A stretch of 64,000 bases of DNA from JAJXWB01 sp046349085. GTDB taxonomy: Bacteria; Pseudomonadota; Alphaproteobacteria; Rhizobiales; Beijerinckiaceae. Below, piece after piece: positions 51,202 through 59,831 of this stretch; position 1 is the first letter of the stretch; every line of letters begins with the position of its first letter. Below the pieces are notes generated by a model. It did no database searches. It was not told the origin of the DNA and saw nothing but the letters and a program-made list of their open reading frames with translations. Where the stretch lies: assembly GCA_046349085.1 (NCBI GenBank), contig JAXMDA010000002.1, positions 434,001 to 498,000 of the forward strand. The letters are read 5' to 3'. The position numbers and the translations under genes are program-made.

Positions 51202-52566
51202 ATGGCCACCGACATTCTCATCGTCGACGACGAGGCGGACATCCGCGACATCGTCTCCGGAATTCTCTCGGACGAGGGCCATTCGACCCGCACCGCCAAG
51301 AATTCCGACGAGGCGCTGGCCGCCATCGAGGCGCGCCGCCCGCACCTGATGTTCCTGGACATCTGGATGCAGGGCTCGCGACTCGACGGCCTGCAACTCC
51401 TCAACGTCATCAAGGAGCATCATCCCAACCTTCCGGTGGTGATGATCTCGGGCCACGGCAATATCGAGACGGCGGTCAGCGCCATCCGCGCGGGCGCCTA
51501 CGACTTCATCGAAAAGCCCTTCAAGGCCGACCGGCTCGTGCTGGTCGCCGACCGGGCGCTCGAGGCCTCGCGCCTGAAGCGCGAGGTCAGCGAATTGCGC
51601 TCGCGCGCCGGCGCCATCGACCGCATCGTCGGCAAGTCCAGCGCGATGAACCAGTTGCGTCAGGTCATCGAACGCGTCGCGCCCGCCAATTCGCGCGTGC
51701 TCATCACCGGCGCGCCGGGCTCCGGCAAGGAGCTGGCGGCGCGCTCGATTCACGAGGCCTCGAGCCGCGCGGCCGGCCCCTTCGTCGTCATCAACGCCGC
51801 CACCATCACGCCGGAAAACATGGAGCTCGAGCTCTTCGGCTCGGAGGGCAAGGACGGCAGGCGCAAGGTCGGCGCGCTGGAAGAGGCGCACGGCGGCACG
51901 CTCTACATCGACGAAGTCGCCGACATGCCGCGCGAGACGCAGGCCAAGATCCTGCGTGTGCTGGTCGATCAGAACTTCCAGCGCGTCGACGGGTCCACGC
52001 GCGTGCATGTGGATGTTCGCATCATCTCGTCCAGCTCGCGCGATCTCGCCAAGGCGATCGCGGACGGCCAGTTCCGCGAGGAATTGTTCCATCGTCTCTC
52101 GGTCGTGCCGATCAACGTGCCGTCGCTGGCCGACCGCCGCGACGACATTCCCGAGCTGATCGACTTCTTCATGGACCAGGTGTCCCAGACGACCGGAATG
52201 CCACGCCGCAAGATCGGGCCGGACGCCATGGCGGTGCTGCAATCGCACGACTGGCCGGGCAATATTCGCCAGCTCCGCAACAACGTCGAACGCCTGATGA
52301 TTCTCACCGCCGGCGACCCGGAGGCGGAGATATCCGCAGAAATGCTGCCCTCCGAGATCGGCGCGCTCGTGCCGGCCACGCCCAACGGGGCAGGGGGCGA
52401 AAAGCTGATGAGCCTGTCGCTGCGCGAGGCCCGCGAGGTCTTCGAGCGCGAATATCTCGTGGCCCAGATCAGCCGGTTCGGCGGCAATATCTCGCGCACG
52501 GCGGAATTCATCGGCATGGAGCGCTCCGCGCTGCATCGCAAGCTGAAGTCGCTGTCGATCGACTGA
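51202..52566 (+). CDS. ntrX: Response regulator NtrX
   Basis: A 454-residue NtrC-family regulator. D53 (LMFLDIWM) is the phosphorylation site. The AAA+ domain has ITGAPGSGKE as Walker A and GGTLYIDEVADMP as Walker B, but where NtrC has GAFTGA this protein reads GSEGKDGRRKVGALEEA, so the sigma-54 contact loop is absent. The C-terminal Fis-type HTH has NISRTAEFIGMERSALHRKL. ATG 51202 (MATDILIVDDEA) is taken. NtrX in this group affects cell envelope, cell cycle and nitrogen-oxide responses. Confidence 0.95.
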   Translation: MATDILIVDDEADIRDIVSGILSDEGHSTRTAKNSDEALAAIEARRPHLMFLDIWMQGSRLDGLQLLNVIKEHHPNLPVVMISGHGNIETAVSAIRAGAYDFIEKPFKADRLVLVADRALEASRLKREVSELRSRAGAIDRIVGKSSAMNQLRQVIERVAPANSRVLITGAPGSGKELAARSIHEASSRAAGPFVVINAATITPENMELELFGSEGKDGRRKVGALEEAHGGTLYIDEVADMPRETQAKILRVLVDQNFQRVDGSTRVHVDVRIISSSSRDLAKAIADGQFREELFHRLSVVPINVPSLADRRDDIPELIDFFMDQVSQTTGMPRRKIGPDAMAVLQSHDWPGNIRQLRNNVERLMILTAGDPEAEISAEMLPSEIGALVPATPNGAGGEKLMSLSLREAREVFEREYLVAQISRFGGNISRTAEFIGMERSALHRKLKSLSID

Positions 52567-52569
52567 GCC

Positions 52570-52593
52570 CCTGCGGAAATCTTTTTCCGCAGG
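52570..52593 (+). other. Perfect hairpin after ntrX
   Basis: CCTGCGGAAA (52570-52579) and TTTCCGCAGG (52584-52593) form a perfect 10-bp dyad with a four-base loop, four bases after the ntrX stop. No T-run follows, so it may be a mRNA-stabilising or weak terminating hairpin. Confidence 0.6.
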
Positions 52594-52627
52594 CGCGAAC
52601 GGATGGCCGCGCGCCGCGTTTCTTTCT

Positions 52628-52666
52628 GGGCGCGTCCATCGGCTCACATCGACGGGCGCGCCCTTT
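52628..52666 (+). terminator. Possible terminator between ntrX and phasin gene
   Basis: GGGCGCG (52628-52634) pairs with CGCGCCC (52657-52663) around a 22-base loop and is followed by TTTCGTTT. The loop is large; moderate support only. Confidence 0.45.
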
Positions 52667-52712
52667 CGTTTCCACGGCGCGGCGTCTGCGCGGCCTACCG
52701 GAAGGATGAATC

Positions 52713-53108
52713 ATGAGCTTCAATCACACGATCGATACGTCGACGATGAACCTGTCGTCCCTGATGGATCGCTCCGCCCATATCGGCGAAAAGGCCCGCC
52801 AGATCGGCGCCGAGATGATCAATCTGTCAGTGCGCAATTTCGAGAGCGCCGCGCGGGCAGGCCGCGAGCTGAGCGGCGCGCGCAGCTTCGGCGACGCCGC
52901 CCGCATCCAGATGGATTACGTCCGCGATCTCATGTCGGCCTTCACTGATCATTCCGAAAAGATCGCGGAGATCGCCATGGCCGGCGTTCGGGAGGCCGGG
53001 GCCGACGCGAAAGCGGCCGGCGAATCCGTCGTCAGGGCGGCGCAGGAGGCGACACAGAAGACGACGGACGAAACCGCCAAGGGTCTGAACGCCGCCAGGA
53101 AATTCTGA
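52713..53108 (+). CDS. Phasin family protein
   Basis: A 131-residue helical protein with Ala-rich amphipathic heptads. The core (ARQIGAEMINLSVRNFESAARAGRELSGARSFGDAARIQMDYV) and YVRDLMSAFTDHSEKIAEIA resemble phasins, which coat PHA granules. The phaC gene at 24 kb gives it a likely granule partner. GAAGGA precedes ATG 52713. It lies alone between ntrX and the chromate transporter pair. Confidence 0.78.
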   Translation: MSFNHTIDTSTMNLSSLMDRSAHIGEKARQIGAEMINLSVRNFESAARAGRELSGARSFGDAARIQMDYVRDLMSAFTDHSEKIAEIAMAGVREAGADAKAAGESVVRAAQEATQKTTDETAKGLNAARKF

Positions 53109-53184
53109 CCTCGCGGCGCGGGCGTCCAGGCCCCGCCCGTCGGCGGGCGCCGGGCGCCTCTCTACATCCCGCTCTTTCGCCTGC

Positions 53185-53784
53185 ATGATTGTCGAACGAA
53201 TCGAGGCGGCGGAACGCGAGATGAAGGATAGCGACACGGGCGCCGCGCACCGGACGCCCAGCCTGCCGGATCTGTTCCTCGGCTGGGGAAAGGTCGGGCT
53301 GATGGGCTTCGGCGGCGTCACGCCGTGGGCGCACCGCATGGTCGTCGAGGAGCGCGGCTGGCTCGACGCCCGCGAATATTCCGCGCTGCTGGGCATCTGC
53401 CAGGTGCTGCCGGGCCCCAATACGCCGAACCTCTGCGTCGTGCTGGGCCAGCGTTACCACGGCCTCGCCGGCGCCGTCGTCTCGGTCCTGGGATTGATGG
53501 CGGCGCCGCTGCTGGCGGTGCTGGCTATCGGCGCCGCCTACGATTACCTCTCCGGCGCCAGCGTCGTCCGCATCGCCGTCGGCGGCGCGGCCTCCGCGGC
53601 CGCCGGCCTTGTTTTCGCGGCGGGCGTCAAAATGGCGCGCGGCGCGCGTCTCGATCCGTTCCAGATCGGCATATGCGCGGCGGTTTTCGTTGCGGTCGGC
53701 GTATTCCGGCTGCCGCTGCTCTGGGCGGTCGCGATCTTCGGACCGCTGTCCGTCGCTTTCATGCACTTCAGGCGCAAGTCGTGA
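53185..53784 (+). CDS. Chromate transporter, N-terminal half-size subunit
   Basis: A 199-residue protein with one CHR domain: SLPDLFLGWGKVGLMGFGGVTPWAHRMVVEERGWLDAREY, then GICQVLPGPNTPNLCVVLGQRYHG, and four to six hydrophobic segments. Short CHR proteins come as adjacent pairs that work together to export chromate or related anions. Starts at 53185 or 53221 are possible. Its stop overlaps the GTG start of the second half-size gene. Confidence 0.85.
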   Translation: MIVERIEAAEREMKDSDTGAAHRTPSLPDLFLGWGKVGLMGFGGVTPWAHRMVVEERGWLDAREYSALLGICQVLPGPNTPNLCVVLGQRYHGLAGAVVSVLGLMAAPLLAVLAIGAAYDYLSGASVVRIAVGGAASAAAGLVFAAGVKMARGARLDPFQIGICAAVFVAVGVFRLPLLWAVAIFGPLSVAFMHFRRKS

Positions 53785-54323
53785 AGTCCGACGTCCTCCT
53801 GCGCATGGCGATCGATTTTTCGATCCTGTCTCTCGTCGCCATCGGCGGCGCGAACGCCATTGCGCCAGAAATGCACCGCCAGCTCGTCGAGGTCCTGCGC
53901 TGGATGGACGACGCCGAATTCGCGAACCTGTTCGCGCTGGGGCAGGTGGCTCCCGGCCCGAATATCATGGTGCTGAGCCTGGTCGGCTGGAAGATGGCCG
54001 GCCTGTCCGGCCTGATCGTGGCGACGCTTGCCGCGCTCGTGCCGACCTGCGCGCTGGCATGGATCACCGGGCGTTTCGTCGCCCATTACGGCCGGGCCGC
54101 CTGGTTCGACTCCGTGAAGGCCGGCCTGACGCCGATCGCCATCGGCCTGGTGCTGTCGAGCAGTCTCGTCATGGCGCGCGCCGCCGACCATGATGCGCTG
54201 GGTTTCATCGCCACGGCGGCGACAGCCGCGCTCGTGATCCTCACGTCGATTAACCCCATTTTCGCGCTGGGACTGTTCGCCGCCGCCGCCGGCCTCGCCG
54301 CCACATTGTGGCCCGGTGTGTAG
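53781..54323 (+). CDS. Chromate transporter, C-terminal half-size subunit
   Basis: A 180-residue CHR-domain protein: SLVAIGGANAIAPEMHRQLVEVLRWMDDAEFANLFALGQVAPGPNIMVLSLVGWKMAG. GTG 53781 overlaps the upstream stop (GTGA), so the two halves are translationally coupled. With the previous gene it makes a complete two-CHR transporter; the true anion may be chromate, sulfate or another oxyanion. Confidence 0.85.
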   Translation: MKSDVLLRMAIDFSILSLVAIGGANAIAPEMHRQLVEVLRWMDDAEFANLFALGQVAPGPNIMVLSLVGWKMAGLSGLIVATLAALVPTCALAWITGRFVAHYGRAAWFDSVKAGLTPIAIGLVLSSSLVMARAADHDALGFIATAATAALVILTSINPIFALGLFAAAAGLAATLWPGV

Positions 54324-54487
54324 GACTAAAGTTTTCGAGGCTCGGTTCTTGTTGGAATCCAAAGCAAAGCACACTTATAGTCGGCCTGTTGTCCGCGCGG
54401 GGGGCAAACGGCCGGGTGGCGCCGAGATTGCTGGCGGACAAACAACTGCGTCCCGAACGGGACGCCAAGAAAAGCAGGTCAGGCACA

Positions 54488-54739
54488 ATGGCGACTGAAC
54501 GCGCGCAAAATCTTCAGGACACCTTTCTCAACTATGTCCGCAAGAACAAGATTCCGCTCACGATATTCCTCGTGAACGGCGTCAAACTTCAGGGCGTCGT
54601 GACCTGGTTCGACAATTTCTGCGTGCTCCTGCGCCGTGACGGCCACTCGCAGCTCGTCTACAAGCACGCCATCTCCACGATCATGCCCGGACAGCCGCTC
54701 CAGATGTTCGAGCCGAGCGAAGAGGCGCCGGAAAAATAG
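54488..54739 (+). CDS. hfq: RNA chaperone Hfq
   Basis: An 83-residue Sm-like protein forming a hexameric ring that pairs small RNAs with mRNAs. Sm1 (LQDTFLNYVRKNKIPLTIFLVNGVKLQGVVTWFDNFCVLL) and Sm2 (LVYKHAISTIMPG) are intact. ATG 54488; upstream spacer has a TTATAG box near 54375, without a clear partner. hflX follows immediately, as in most proteobacteria. Confidence 0.98.
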   Translation: MATERAQNLQDTFLNYVRKNKIPLTIFLVNGVKLQGVVTWFDNFCVLLRRDGHSQLVYKHAISTIMPGQPLQMFEPSEEAPEK

Positions 54740-56124
54740 GCGAGCAAGACAAGCGTCCGAATTCGATCGACAGGGGTCTCGACCTCGACGCCCGCGCGGC
54801 CGCGGCGGCCGGCGCGCGCGCGCTTGTCGTCGGCCCCTATCCGAACGCTCGCGCGGCGCAGGGCGACGCCAATCTGCGCGCGCCGCAGGCGCGGCTGGCG
54901 GAGGCCGAAGGTCTCGCCCGCGCCATCGATCTCGAAATCGTCGGCGCCAGCCTCGTTCTGCTCGCGCAGGTGCGGCCCGCGACCTACCTCGGCAAGGGCA
55001 AGGTCGAGGAGATCGCCGCGCTCGCCAAGGAGCAGGAGGTCGAGCTCGTCATCATGGATTGCGCGCTCTCCCCCGTGCAGCAGCGTAATCTGGAAAAGGC
55101 CTTCGCCGCCAAGGTCATCGACCGCACCGGCCTGATCCTCGAAATCTTCGGCAAGCGCGCCCGCACGCGCGAAGGCGCCTTGCAGGTCGAGCTTGCCCAT
55201 CTCGCCTACCAGAAATCGCGTCTCGTCCGCTCCTGGACCCATCTCGAACGCCAGCGCGGCGGCTTCGGCTTTCTCGGCGGCCCCGGCGAAACGCAGATCG
55301 AAACCGACCGCCGCCTCATTCAGGAGCGCATCAGCCGCATCGAGAAGGACCTCGAGCAGGTCAAGCGCACGCGCGGCCTGCATCGCAAGAAGCGGCAGGA
55401 CGCGCCTTACCCGGTCGTGGCGCTGGTCGGCTACACCAACGCCGGCAAGTCCACGCTGTTCAACCGGCTGACACAGGCCGAAGTGCTGGCCAAGGACCTG
55501 CTGTTCGCCACGCTCGACCCGACGCTTCGGGCGGTGAAGCTGCCGCACGGCGCGCGCATCATCCTGTCGGACACCGTCGGATTCATCTCGGACCTCCCGA
55601 CCATGCTGGTCTCCGCCTTCCGCGCGACGCTGGAGGAGGTGATCGAGGCCGACGTCATCCTGCATGTTCGGGACGTCAGCCACGAGGATACCGAGGCCCA
55701 GAGCGCCGACGTCGAGCGCATTCTCAGCGATCTCGGCATCGAGCCGCACGATCATCGTCGGCTCGTCGAGGTCTGGAACAAGGCCGACCTCCTGGGCGAC
55801 GAGCGCCGCGCCGGCCTGTTGCAGGCGACGATCGCGCGCCCCGCCGACGAGCGGCCCGTGCTGGTTTCCGCCATCACGGGCGAGGGGATCGACACGCTTC
55901 TCGCCTCGATCGAGCGCCGCATCGCCTCGGAGCGGAAGCTGTTGCGCGTGAAGGTGCCGGCGTCTGACGGCGCAGGCCTCGCATGGCTCTACGAGAACGG
56001 CGAAGTGCTGGCGCGCAAGGCGGGCAGGGACGGCTCGCTCGCCATCGACATCCGCGTCGGGCCGGAGCGCGTCGAGCGGGTGCTGAGACGGTTCCCCGAC
56101 ACGAAAACGGCCGTTCCGCGCTGA
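54736..56124 (+). CDS. hflX: Ribosome-associated GTPase HflX, start codon unresolved
   Basis: HflX splits stalled or stressed ribosomes. The G domain has VALVGYTNAGKSTLFNRLT (G1), DPTLRAVKLP, DTVGFI (G3) and VWNKADLL (G4). The conserved N-terminal domain begins near 54823 (RALVVGPYPN, then AEGLARAIDLEIVGASLVLL), but the frame has no ATG, GTG or TTG between the hfq stop and GTG 54970, which would cut this domain. The start given (ATA 54736, inside the hfq stop, GAGG 10 bases upstream) is a placeholder; ATC 54766 or a CTG are others. A sequence error is possible. Confidence 0.82.
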   Translation: MGEQDKRPNSIDRGLDLDARAAAAAGARALVVGPYPNARAAQGDANLRAPQARLAEAEGLARAIDLEIVGASLVLLAQVRPATYLGKGKVEEIAALAKEQEVELVIMDCALSPVQQRNLEKAFAAKVIDRTGLILEIFGKRARTREGALQVELAHLAYQKSRLVRSWTHLERQRGGFGFLGGPGETQIETDRRLIQERISRIEKDLEQVKRTRGLHRKKRQDAPYPVVALVGYTNAGKSTLFNRLTQAEVLAKDLLFATLDPTLRAVKLPHGARIILSDTVGFISDLPTMLVSAFRATLEEVIEADVILHVRDVSHEDTEAQSADVERILSDLGIEPHDHRRLVEVWNKADLLGDERRAGLLQATIARPADERPVLVSAITGEGIDTLLASIERRIASERKLLRVKVPASDGAGLAWLYENGEVLARKAGRDGSLAIDIRVGPERVERVLRRFPDTKTAVPR

Positions 56125-56254
56125 TTTCGGCGGAATTGATCCCGCCGGCGCCGGAAACAGGTCACATTTCAGTCAATAACGCTCCCTCCTATCCCCACCG
56201 GCGCGAAACGTATCGCGCCGCCCCTGGTCCGTCAGTCAAAAGGGGAGCCCCCAC

Positions 56255-56788
56255 GTGCGATCAAGCCAAATCGTTCTACTTGCCTCCGCCGCCGGCCTCG
56301 CCGTCGCCCTCGCTTCGCCCGCAGCCGCAAGGCAATGCGGATCGGGCCAGATATTTCAGGTGTCCAAGGGACGCTGCATCAGCAAGGCCGCCGCCTCCAA
56401 GGCGGGCATTAAAGTGCGCCACAAGCAGGCCGCCGCTCGCCTCGGGAAGAAGAGCCCGGCGGTGGAGGACGCAGACGAGGCGGACGACACATCGCCCGCA
56501 GACCGCAAGGCGGCCGAACGCAAGGACTCGCGCGCAGGCGCGGCGGACGACAGGGCGCAGCCTGAACGCGACGCCAAGATCGACGAGGCGGCCGAGCCGC
56601 CGGTGCGAACGGTTACGGTCAGGAGCGATCCGTCCAAGGCGCGGGAAGCGTGGAACGCCGCCGTCGCCGCGGCCGGGAAGGGCGGCGAACCGGCTGTCGC
56701 GCCGGCGCTTAGTTTCGCGCCGCAGGAAGGCGACGTCCGACGCAATGTCGCGCCCTTCGGCGCGCTGGATTTCGGCGGCCTGCGTTAG
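56255..56788 (+). CDS. Secreted protein with Cys-rich N-terminal motif, unknown function
   Basis: A 177-residue protein with signal peptide (LLASAAGLAVALASPAAA) and RQCGSGQIFQVSKGRCISK right after cleavage, a short Cys pair motif, then a charged, Asp/Glu/Lys/Arg-rich disordered region and a C-terminal APFGALDFGGLR. GTG 56255 follows AAGGGGAG. The last 4 bases overlap the convergent mazG. No domain recognised. Confidence 0.7.
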   Translation: MRSSQIVLLASAAGLAVALASPAAARQCGSGQIFQVSKGRCISKAAASKAGIKVRHKQAAARLGKKSPAVEDADEADDTSPADRKAAERKDSRAGAADDRAQPERDAKIDEAAEPPVRTVTVRSDPSKAREAWNAAVAAAGKGGEPAVAPALSFAPQEGDVRRNVAPFGALDFGGLR

Positions 56789-57609
56789 CCGTTCCTCTTC
56801 GCCTCGTTCCACAGGGCGTCCATCTCGGCGAGCGTGGCCTCCTTCGGCGTCCGGCCGCGGGCCGCCAGCCCGTCCTCGACATAGGCGAAGCGCCGCTCGA
56901 ATTTGGCGTTGGCGCCGCGCAGCGCCGTTTCGGGATCGACGCCCGCATGACGGGCAAGATTGACCATGACGAAGAACAGGTCGCCGATCTCGTCCGTCAC
57001 TTGCTCCGCGTCGCCCGATGCGACCGCCTCGGTCACCTCGCGCGATTCCTCGACGATCTTGTCGAGCACGGCGCGAACGTCGTTCCAGTCGAAGCCGACT
57101 TCGCCCGCGGCCTTCTGCAATTCCAACGCCCGCGTCAGCGCCGGCCGTCCCGATTTGACGCTGGCGAGCGTCCGGCCGGCGGGAGGTTGCGGATTGCGCG
57201 CCGCTTTCAACAGCCTTTCTTCTTTCGCTCGCTTTTCCTGGGCCTTGATCTTCCCCCAGAGGGCGGACACTTCGTCCGCCGACAGGTCGCGCGCGTCGCC
57301 GAAGACATGCGGGTGGCGGCGGATCAGCTTGTCCGTGATCGCCTCGACCACGCCGCCGAAATCGAAGACGCCTTCCTCCTCCGCCATGCGCGCGTGAAAG
57401 ACGACCTGCAGCAGCAGATCGCCCAGCTCCTCGCGCAGATCCTCGCGGTCGCCATGCGCGATGGCGTCGGCCACCTCATAGGCTTCCTCGATCGTATAGG
57501 GCGCGATCGTCGCGAAATCCTGCTCGAGATCCCAGGGGCAGCCGGTCTCCGGCGTGCGCAGCGCCGCCATGATTTCGAGCAGGCGTGCAATGTCGCGTGA
57601 CTTTTCCAT
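56785..57609 (-). CDS. mazG: Nucleoside triphosphate pyrophosphohydrolase MazG
   Basis: A 274-residue all-alpha NTP pyrophosphatase that hydrolyses noncanonical and canonical NTPs. Two MazG domains: residues ~20-110 with GCPWDLEQDFATIAPYTIEEAYEVADAI and the metal-binding EELGDLLLQVVFHA; residues ~165-250 with EVTEAVASGDAEQVTDEIGDLFFVMVNLAR. Normal length. It is followed after ~90 bases by the double cold-shock gene on the same strand. Confidence 0.95.
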   Translation of the reverse strand: MEKSRDIARLLEIMAALRTPETGCPWDLEQDFATIAPYTIEEAYEVADAIAHGDREDLREELGDLLLQVVFHARMAEEEGVFDFGGVVEAITDKLIRRHPHVFGDARDLSADEVSALWGKIKAQEKRAKEERLLKAARNPQPPAGRTLASVKSGRPALTRALELQKAAGEVGFDWNDVRAVLDKIVEESREVTEAVASGDAEQVTDEIGDLFFVMVNLARHAGVDPETALRGANAKFERRFAYVEDGLAARGRTPKEATLAEMDALWNEAKRNG

Positions 57610-57630
57610 CGGAGCCCGGGCGCTGAAACG

Positions 57631-57657
57631 AAAAAGCCGGCGCTTGCGGCGCCGGCT
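57631..57657 (-). terminator. Terminator of the double cold-shock gene
   Basis: On the minus strand GCCGGCGC and GCGCCGGC form an 8-bp stem with a five-base loop followed by T5 (complement of 57631-57635), 44 bases after the stop. Confidence 0.87.
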
Positions 57658-57700
57658 GGATTTGAAGGGGCAGGGGCGCCCTGCCCGGATTGACCCGGCG

Positions 57701-58387
57701 CTAGGCCTGGATCGAGATCGCCTCGCGGCCCTTGGGCGTGTCGACGACCTGCATGTTGACCGGCTGGCCTTCGACCAGGCGCTGGACGCCCGAGGACGTC
57801 AGCACGGAGATATGGACGAACACGTCCTTGCCGCCGTCGTTCGACTGCACGAAGCCGAAGCCCTTGGTCTCGTCGAACCACTTGACCTTGCCGGAGACCG
57901 GGACGGCCGTGGACGGGTCGGGCGCGGCGCGCCGCGGACGGGGGCTGTCGCCGTAGCCGCCGCTGCCGCCGCCGAAACCGCCGGAGCGGGGCGGGCGGAC
58001 TTCCTGCGCGGTCGAAAGATCGGCCTCGAGGATGCGGGTGACTTGCTGGCCCTTCTGGCCGGTCTGCACGTTGACCTTCAGCTTCGCGCCGGGCGGCAGG
58101 CTGTCATAGCCAGCCTGCTGAACAGCGCCGATGTGAAGGAAGGCGTCGCCGGTGCCGTTGCCAAGCTCGACGAAGCCGAAGCCCTTGTCGGCCTTGAACC
58201 ACTTGACGGTGGCGTCGATTGGCGGGCTGGAGGGCGCCATGGAGGGGGCGCCCATGTCCGGGAATCCGCCGGGCGGTCCACCAAACTGGGGGCGCGGCGT
58301 TCTGTTCCGGGGGTTGTAGTCGTAACTCGGGCCGTCGTCATCGAAGCCGCGCTTGCGCGGGGGACGGAAATCTCTACCTTTGCTCAT
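57701..58387 (-). CDS. Double cold-shock-domain protein
   Basis: A 228-residue nucleic-acid-binding protein with two cold-shock domains, the alphaproteobacterial type. CSD1 (~57-125) has ATVKWFKADKGFGFVEL and AFLHI; CSD2 (~163-228) has GKVKWFDETKGFGFVQS and VFVHI, i.e. the RNP1 and RNP2 motifs. The N-terminal ~50 residues and the linker are Gly/Pro/Arg-rich. It may melt RNA structure during cold or stationary phase. The long upstream gene-free region could hold a leader. Confidence 0.92.
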   Translation of the reverse strand: MSKGRDFRPPRKRGFDDDGPSYDYNPRNRTPRPQFGGPPGGFPDMGAPSMAPSSPPIDATVKWFKADKGFGFVELGNGTGDAFLHIGAVQQAGYDSLPPGAKLKVNVQTGQKGQQVTRILEADLSTAQEVRPPRSGGFGGGSGGYGDSPRPRRAAPDPSTAVPVSGKVKWFDETKGFGFVQSNDGGKDVFVHISVLTSSGVQRLVEGQPVNMQVVDTPKGREAISIQA

Positions 58388-59036
58388 GCCTTATCGCTCG
58401 TTTCGCCACTTACGTGCGGTTTCCCTGTTCCGCACGGGTTCCCGACAGAACCGCCACACCTGCGCAAATGCCCATCCCGTCGGTCCTTCGACCAGCCGGA
58501 ACGGAACGGCCTCCGCCTTTCACTAGACTTCGCTCTCGAATGCCATAAGCCCGCGCAAACCATCTTTTAGCGCCAAAATAAAGTGCTGGCTACTCAAACC
58601 CGCGAAAATTCTGAAGCCGGGCCGGCACATTTTTGCGCCAGCGGGCGCCGGCCATGCGGACTTGCAGCCTTGCCAGCGCCACGCCACAGCAGCGGCTCGC
58701 AAATACCGAGAGAGAAGGCCGCTGATATCGCACGCGTTTCATGATACATAATTCGCATAATCAATATTATGGAACTTGCGAATAGGTAGACGCTGATCCA
58801 AACGCGCATTTACGCGCCGAAATGAAAAGCCCGGCGGAACATCCTGCGAACGCGGAACGAAACATGATCGAAGCTGACGCGCGGCAAATCCAAAGCCGGA
58901 GCCAGGGCCGTTCCTCACGAGATCGAATCGCGCCGCCGTCATGGCGAGCCAACGGATCGCGCGCAGCGCGCCCGATGACAGGCTCCGCGAACCACTCCAT
59001 CCAATGGCGGCGTTGTCTCCGCCCAATGAGGAAACG
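58388..59036. other. Gene-free interval
   Basis: A 649-base interval between the cold-shock gene and the PhnP-like gene. Apart from the repeat at 58937-58999 there is no supported gene; short open frames lack ribosome binding sites and family similarity. The part near 58740-58810 is AT-rich (TTCATGATACATAATTCGCA), and may hold promoters. Confidence 0.5.
58937..58999 (+). repeat. Dispersed intergenic repeat, short copy
   Basis: Matches the reverse complement of 36054-36116 at 56 of 63 bases by eye. Shared core: GCGAGCCAACGG, then AGCGCGCCCGATGACAGGCT and CCGCGAA. Confidence 0.8.
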
Positions 59037-59831
59037 CTAGAGCTCGATTCGCAGCCCGTCGAAGGCCGGCCTCACATTCGGCGGCAATTCCCGTGCAAGC
59101 GTCGCATAATCGAGATCGGTGTGCAGATTGGTCAGGATGGCGCGGCGCGGCTTCAGCCGGCCGATCCAGTCCAGCGCCTGCGCGACCGTCAGGTGGCTCG
59201 GATGCCGGCGATAACGCAGCGCATCGATGATCCAGACATCGAGGCCTTCGAGCAGCCTGGCCGAATCCGGCGGTATGTCGCTGACATCAGGCGTATAGGC
59301 GAGGTCGCCGAACCGGAAGCCCAGCGCGTCGATGTCGCCGTGTCGAAACAATATCGGCAGCGCCTCGACCGGGCCGCCGGGGCCGTCCAGCGCCACCCTG
59401 ACGCCCGGCGTGAGGCGATGCTCGCGCAGAAGCGGCGGATATTGGCTGCCTTCCGGCGTCCTGAAGATGTAGCCGAACTTTTCCCGCACGCCCTGCGAGG
59501 TCGCCTCGTCCATGTAGACCGGCAGCAGATGGCCTTGTTGGATCACGTACGGCCGGACGTCGTCGATGCCGTGGATATGGTCGGCGTGGGCGTGGGTCAG
59601 CAGCACGGCGTCGATGTGCATGACGCGCGCGTCCAGAAGCTGCTCGCGGATATCAGGCCCGAGATCGACGAGCACTTCGGTCGAGCCGGCGATGCCTTGC
59701 CGCGAGACATGCAGCGCGCAGCGCCGCCGCCGGTTTTTCGGATTGGCCGGATCGCAGGCGCCCCAGCCCTGGGCGACGCGCGGCACGCCCGCCGACGAGC
59801 CGCAGCCGAGGATCGTCGCCGTGTAGCTCAT
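59037..59831 (-). CDS. Metallo-hydrolase of the PhnP/tRNase Z-like metallo-beta-lactamase fold
   Basis: A 264-residue MBL-fold phosphodiesterase. Seen: LGCGSSAGVPRV, LVDLGPDIREQLL, LLTHAHADHIHGIDDVRPY (metal-binding), PILFRHGDIDALGFRFGDLAYTPDVSDIP and LTNLHTDLDY. It fits PhnP, phosphoribosyl 1,2-cyclic phosphate phosphodiesterase, but sits with tatD and metG rather than in a phn cluster, so substrate is uncertain. Its start overlaps the tatD stop by ATGA. Confidence 0.88.
   Translation of the reverse strand: MSYTATILGCGSSAGVPRVAQGWGACDPANPKNRRRRCALHVSRQGIAGSTEVLVDLGPDIREQLLDARVMHIDAVLLTHAHADHIHGIDDVRPYVIQQGHLLPVYMDEATSQGVREKFGYIFRTPEGSQYPPLLREHRLTPGVRVALDGPGGPVEALPILFRHGDIDALGFRFGDLAYTPDVSDIPPDSARLLEGLDVWIIDALRYRRHPSHLTVAQALDWIGRLKPRRAILTNLHTDLDYATLARELPPNVRPAFDGLRIEL

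Noticed and set aside
58594..59000. Small minus-strand open frames in the gene-free interval
   Set aside because: No ribosome binding site, no recognisable domain, and they run through the dispersed repeat.
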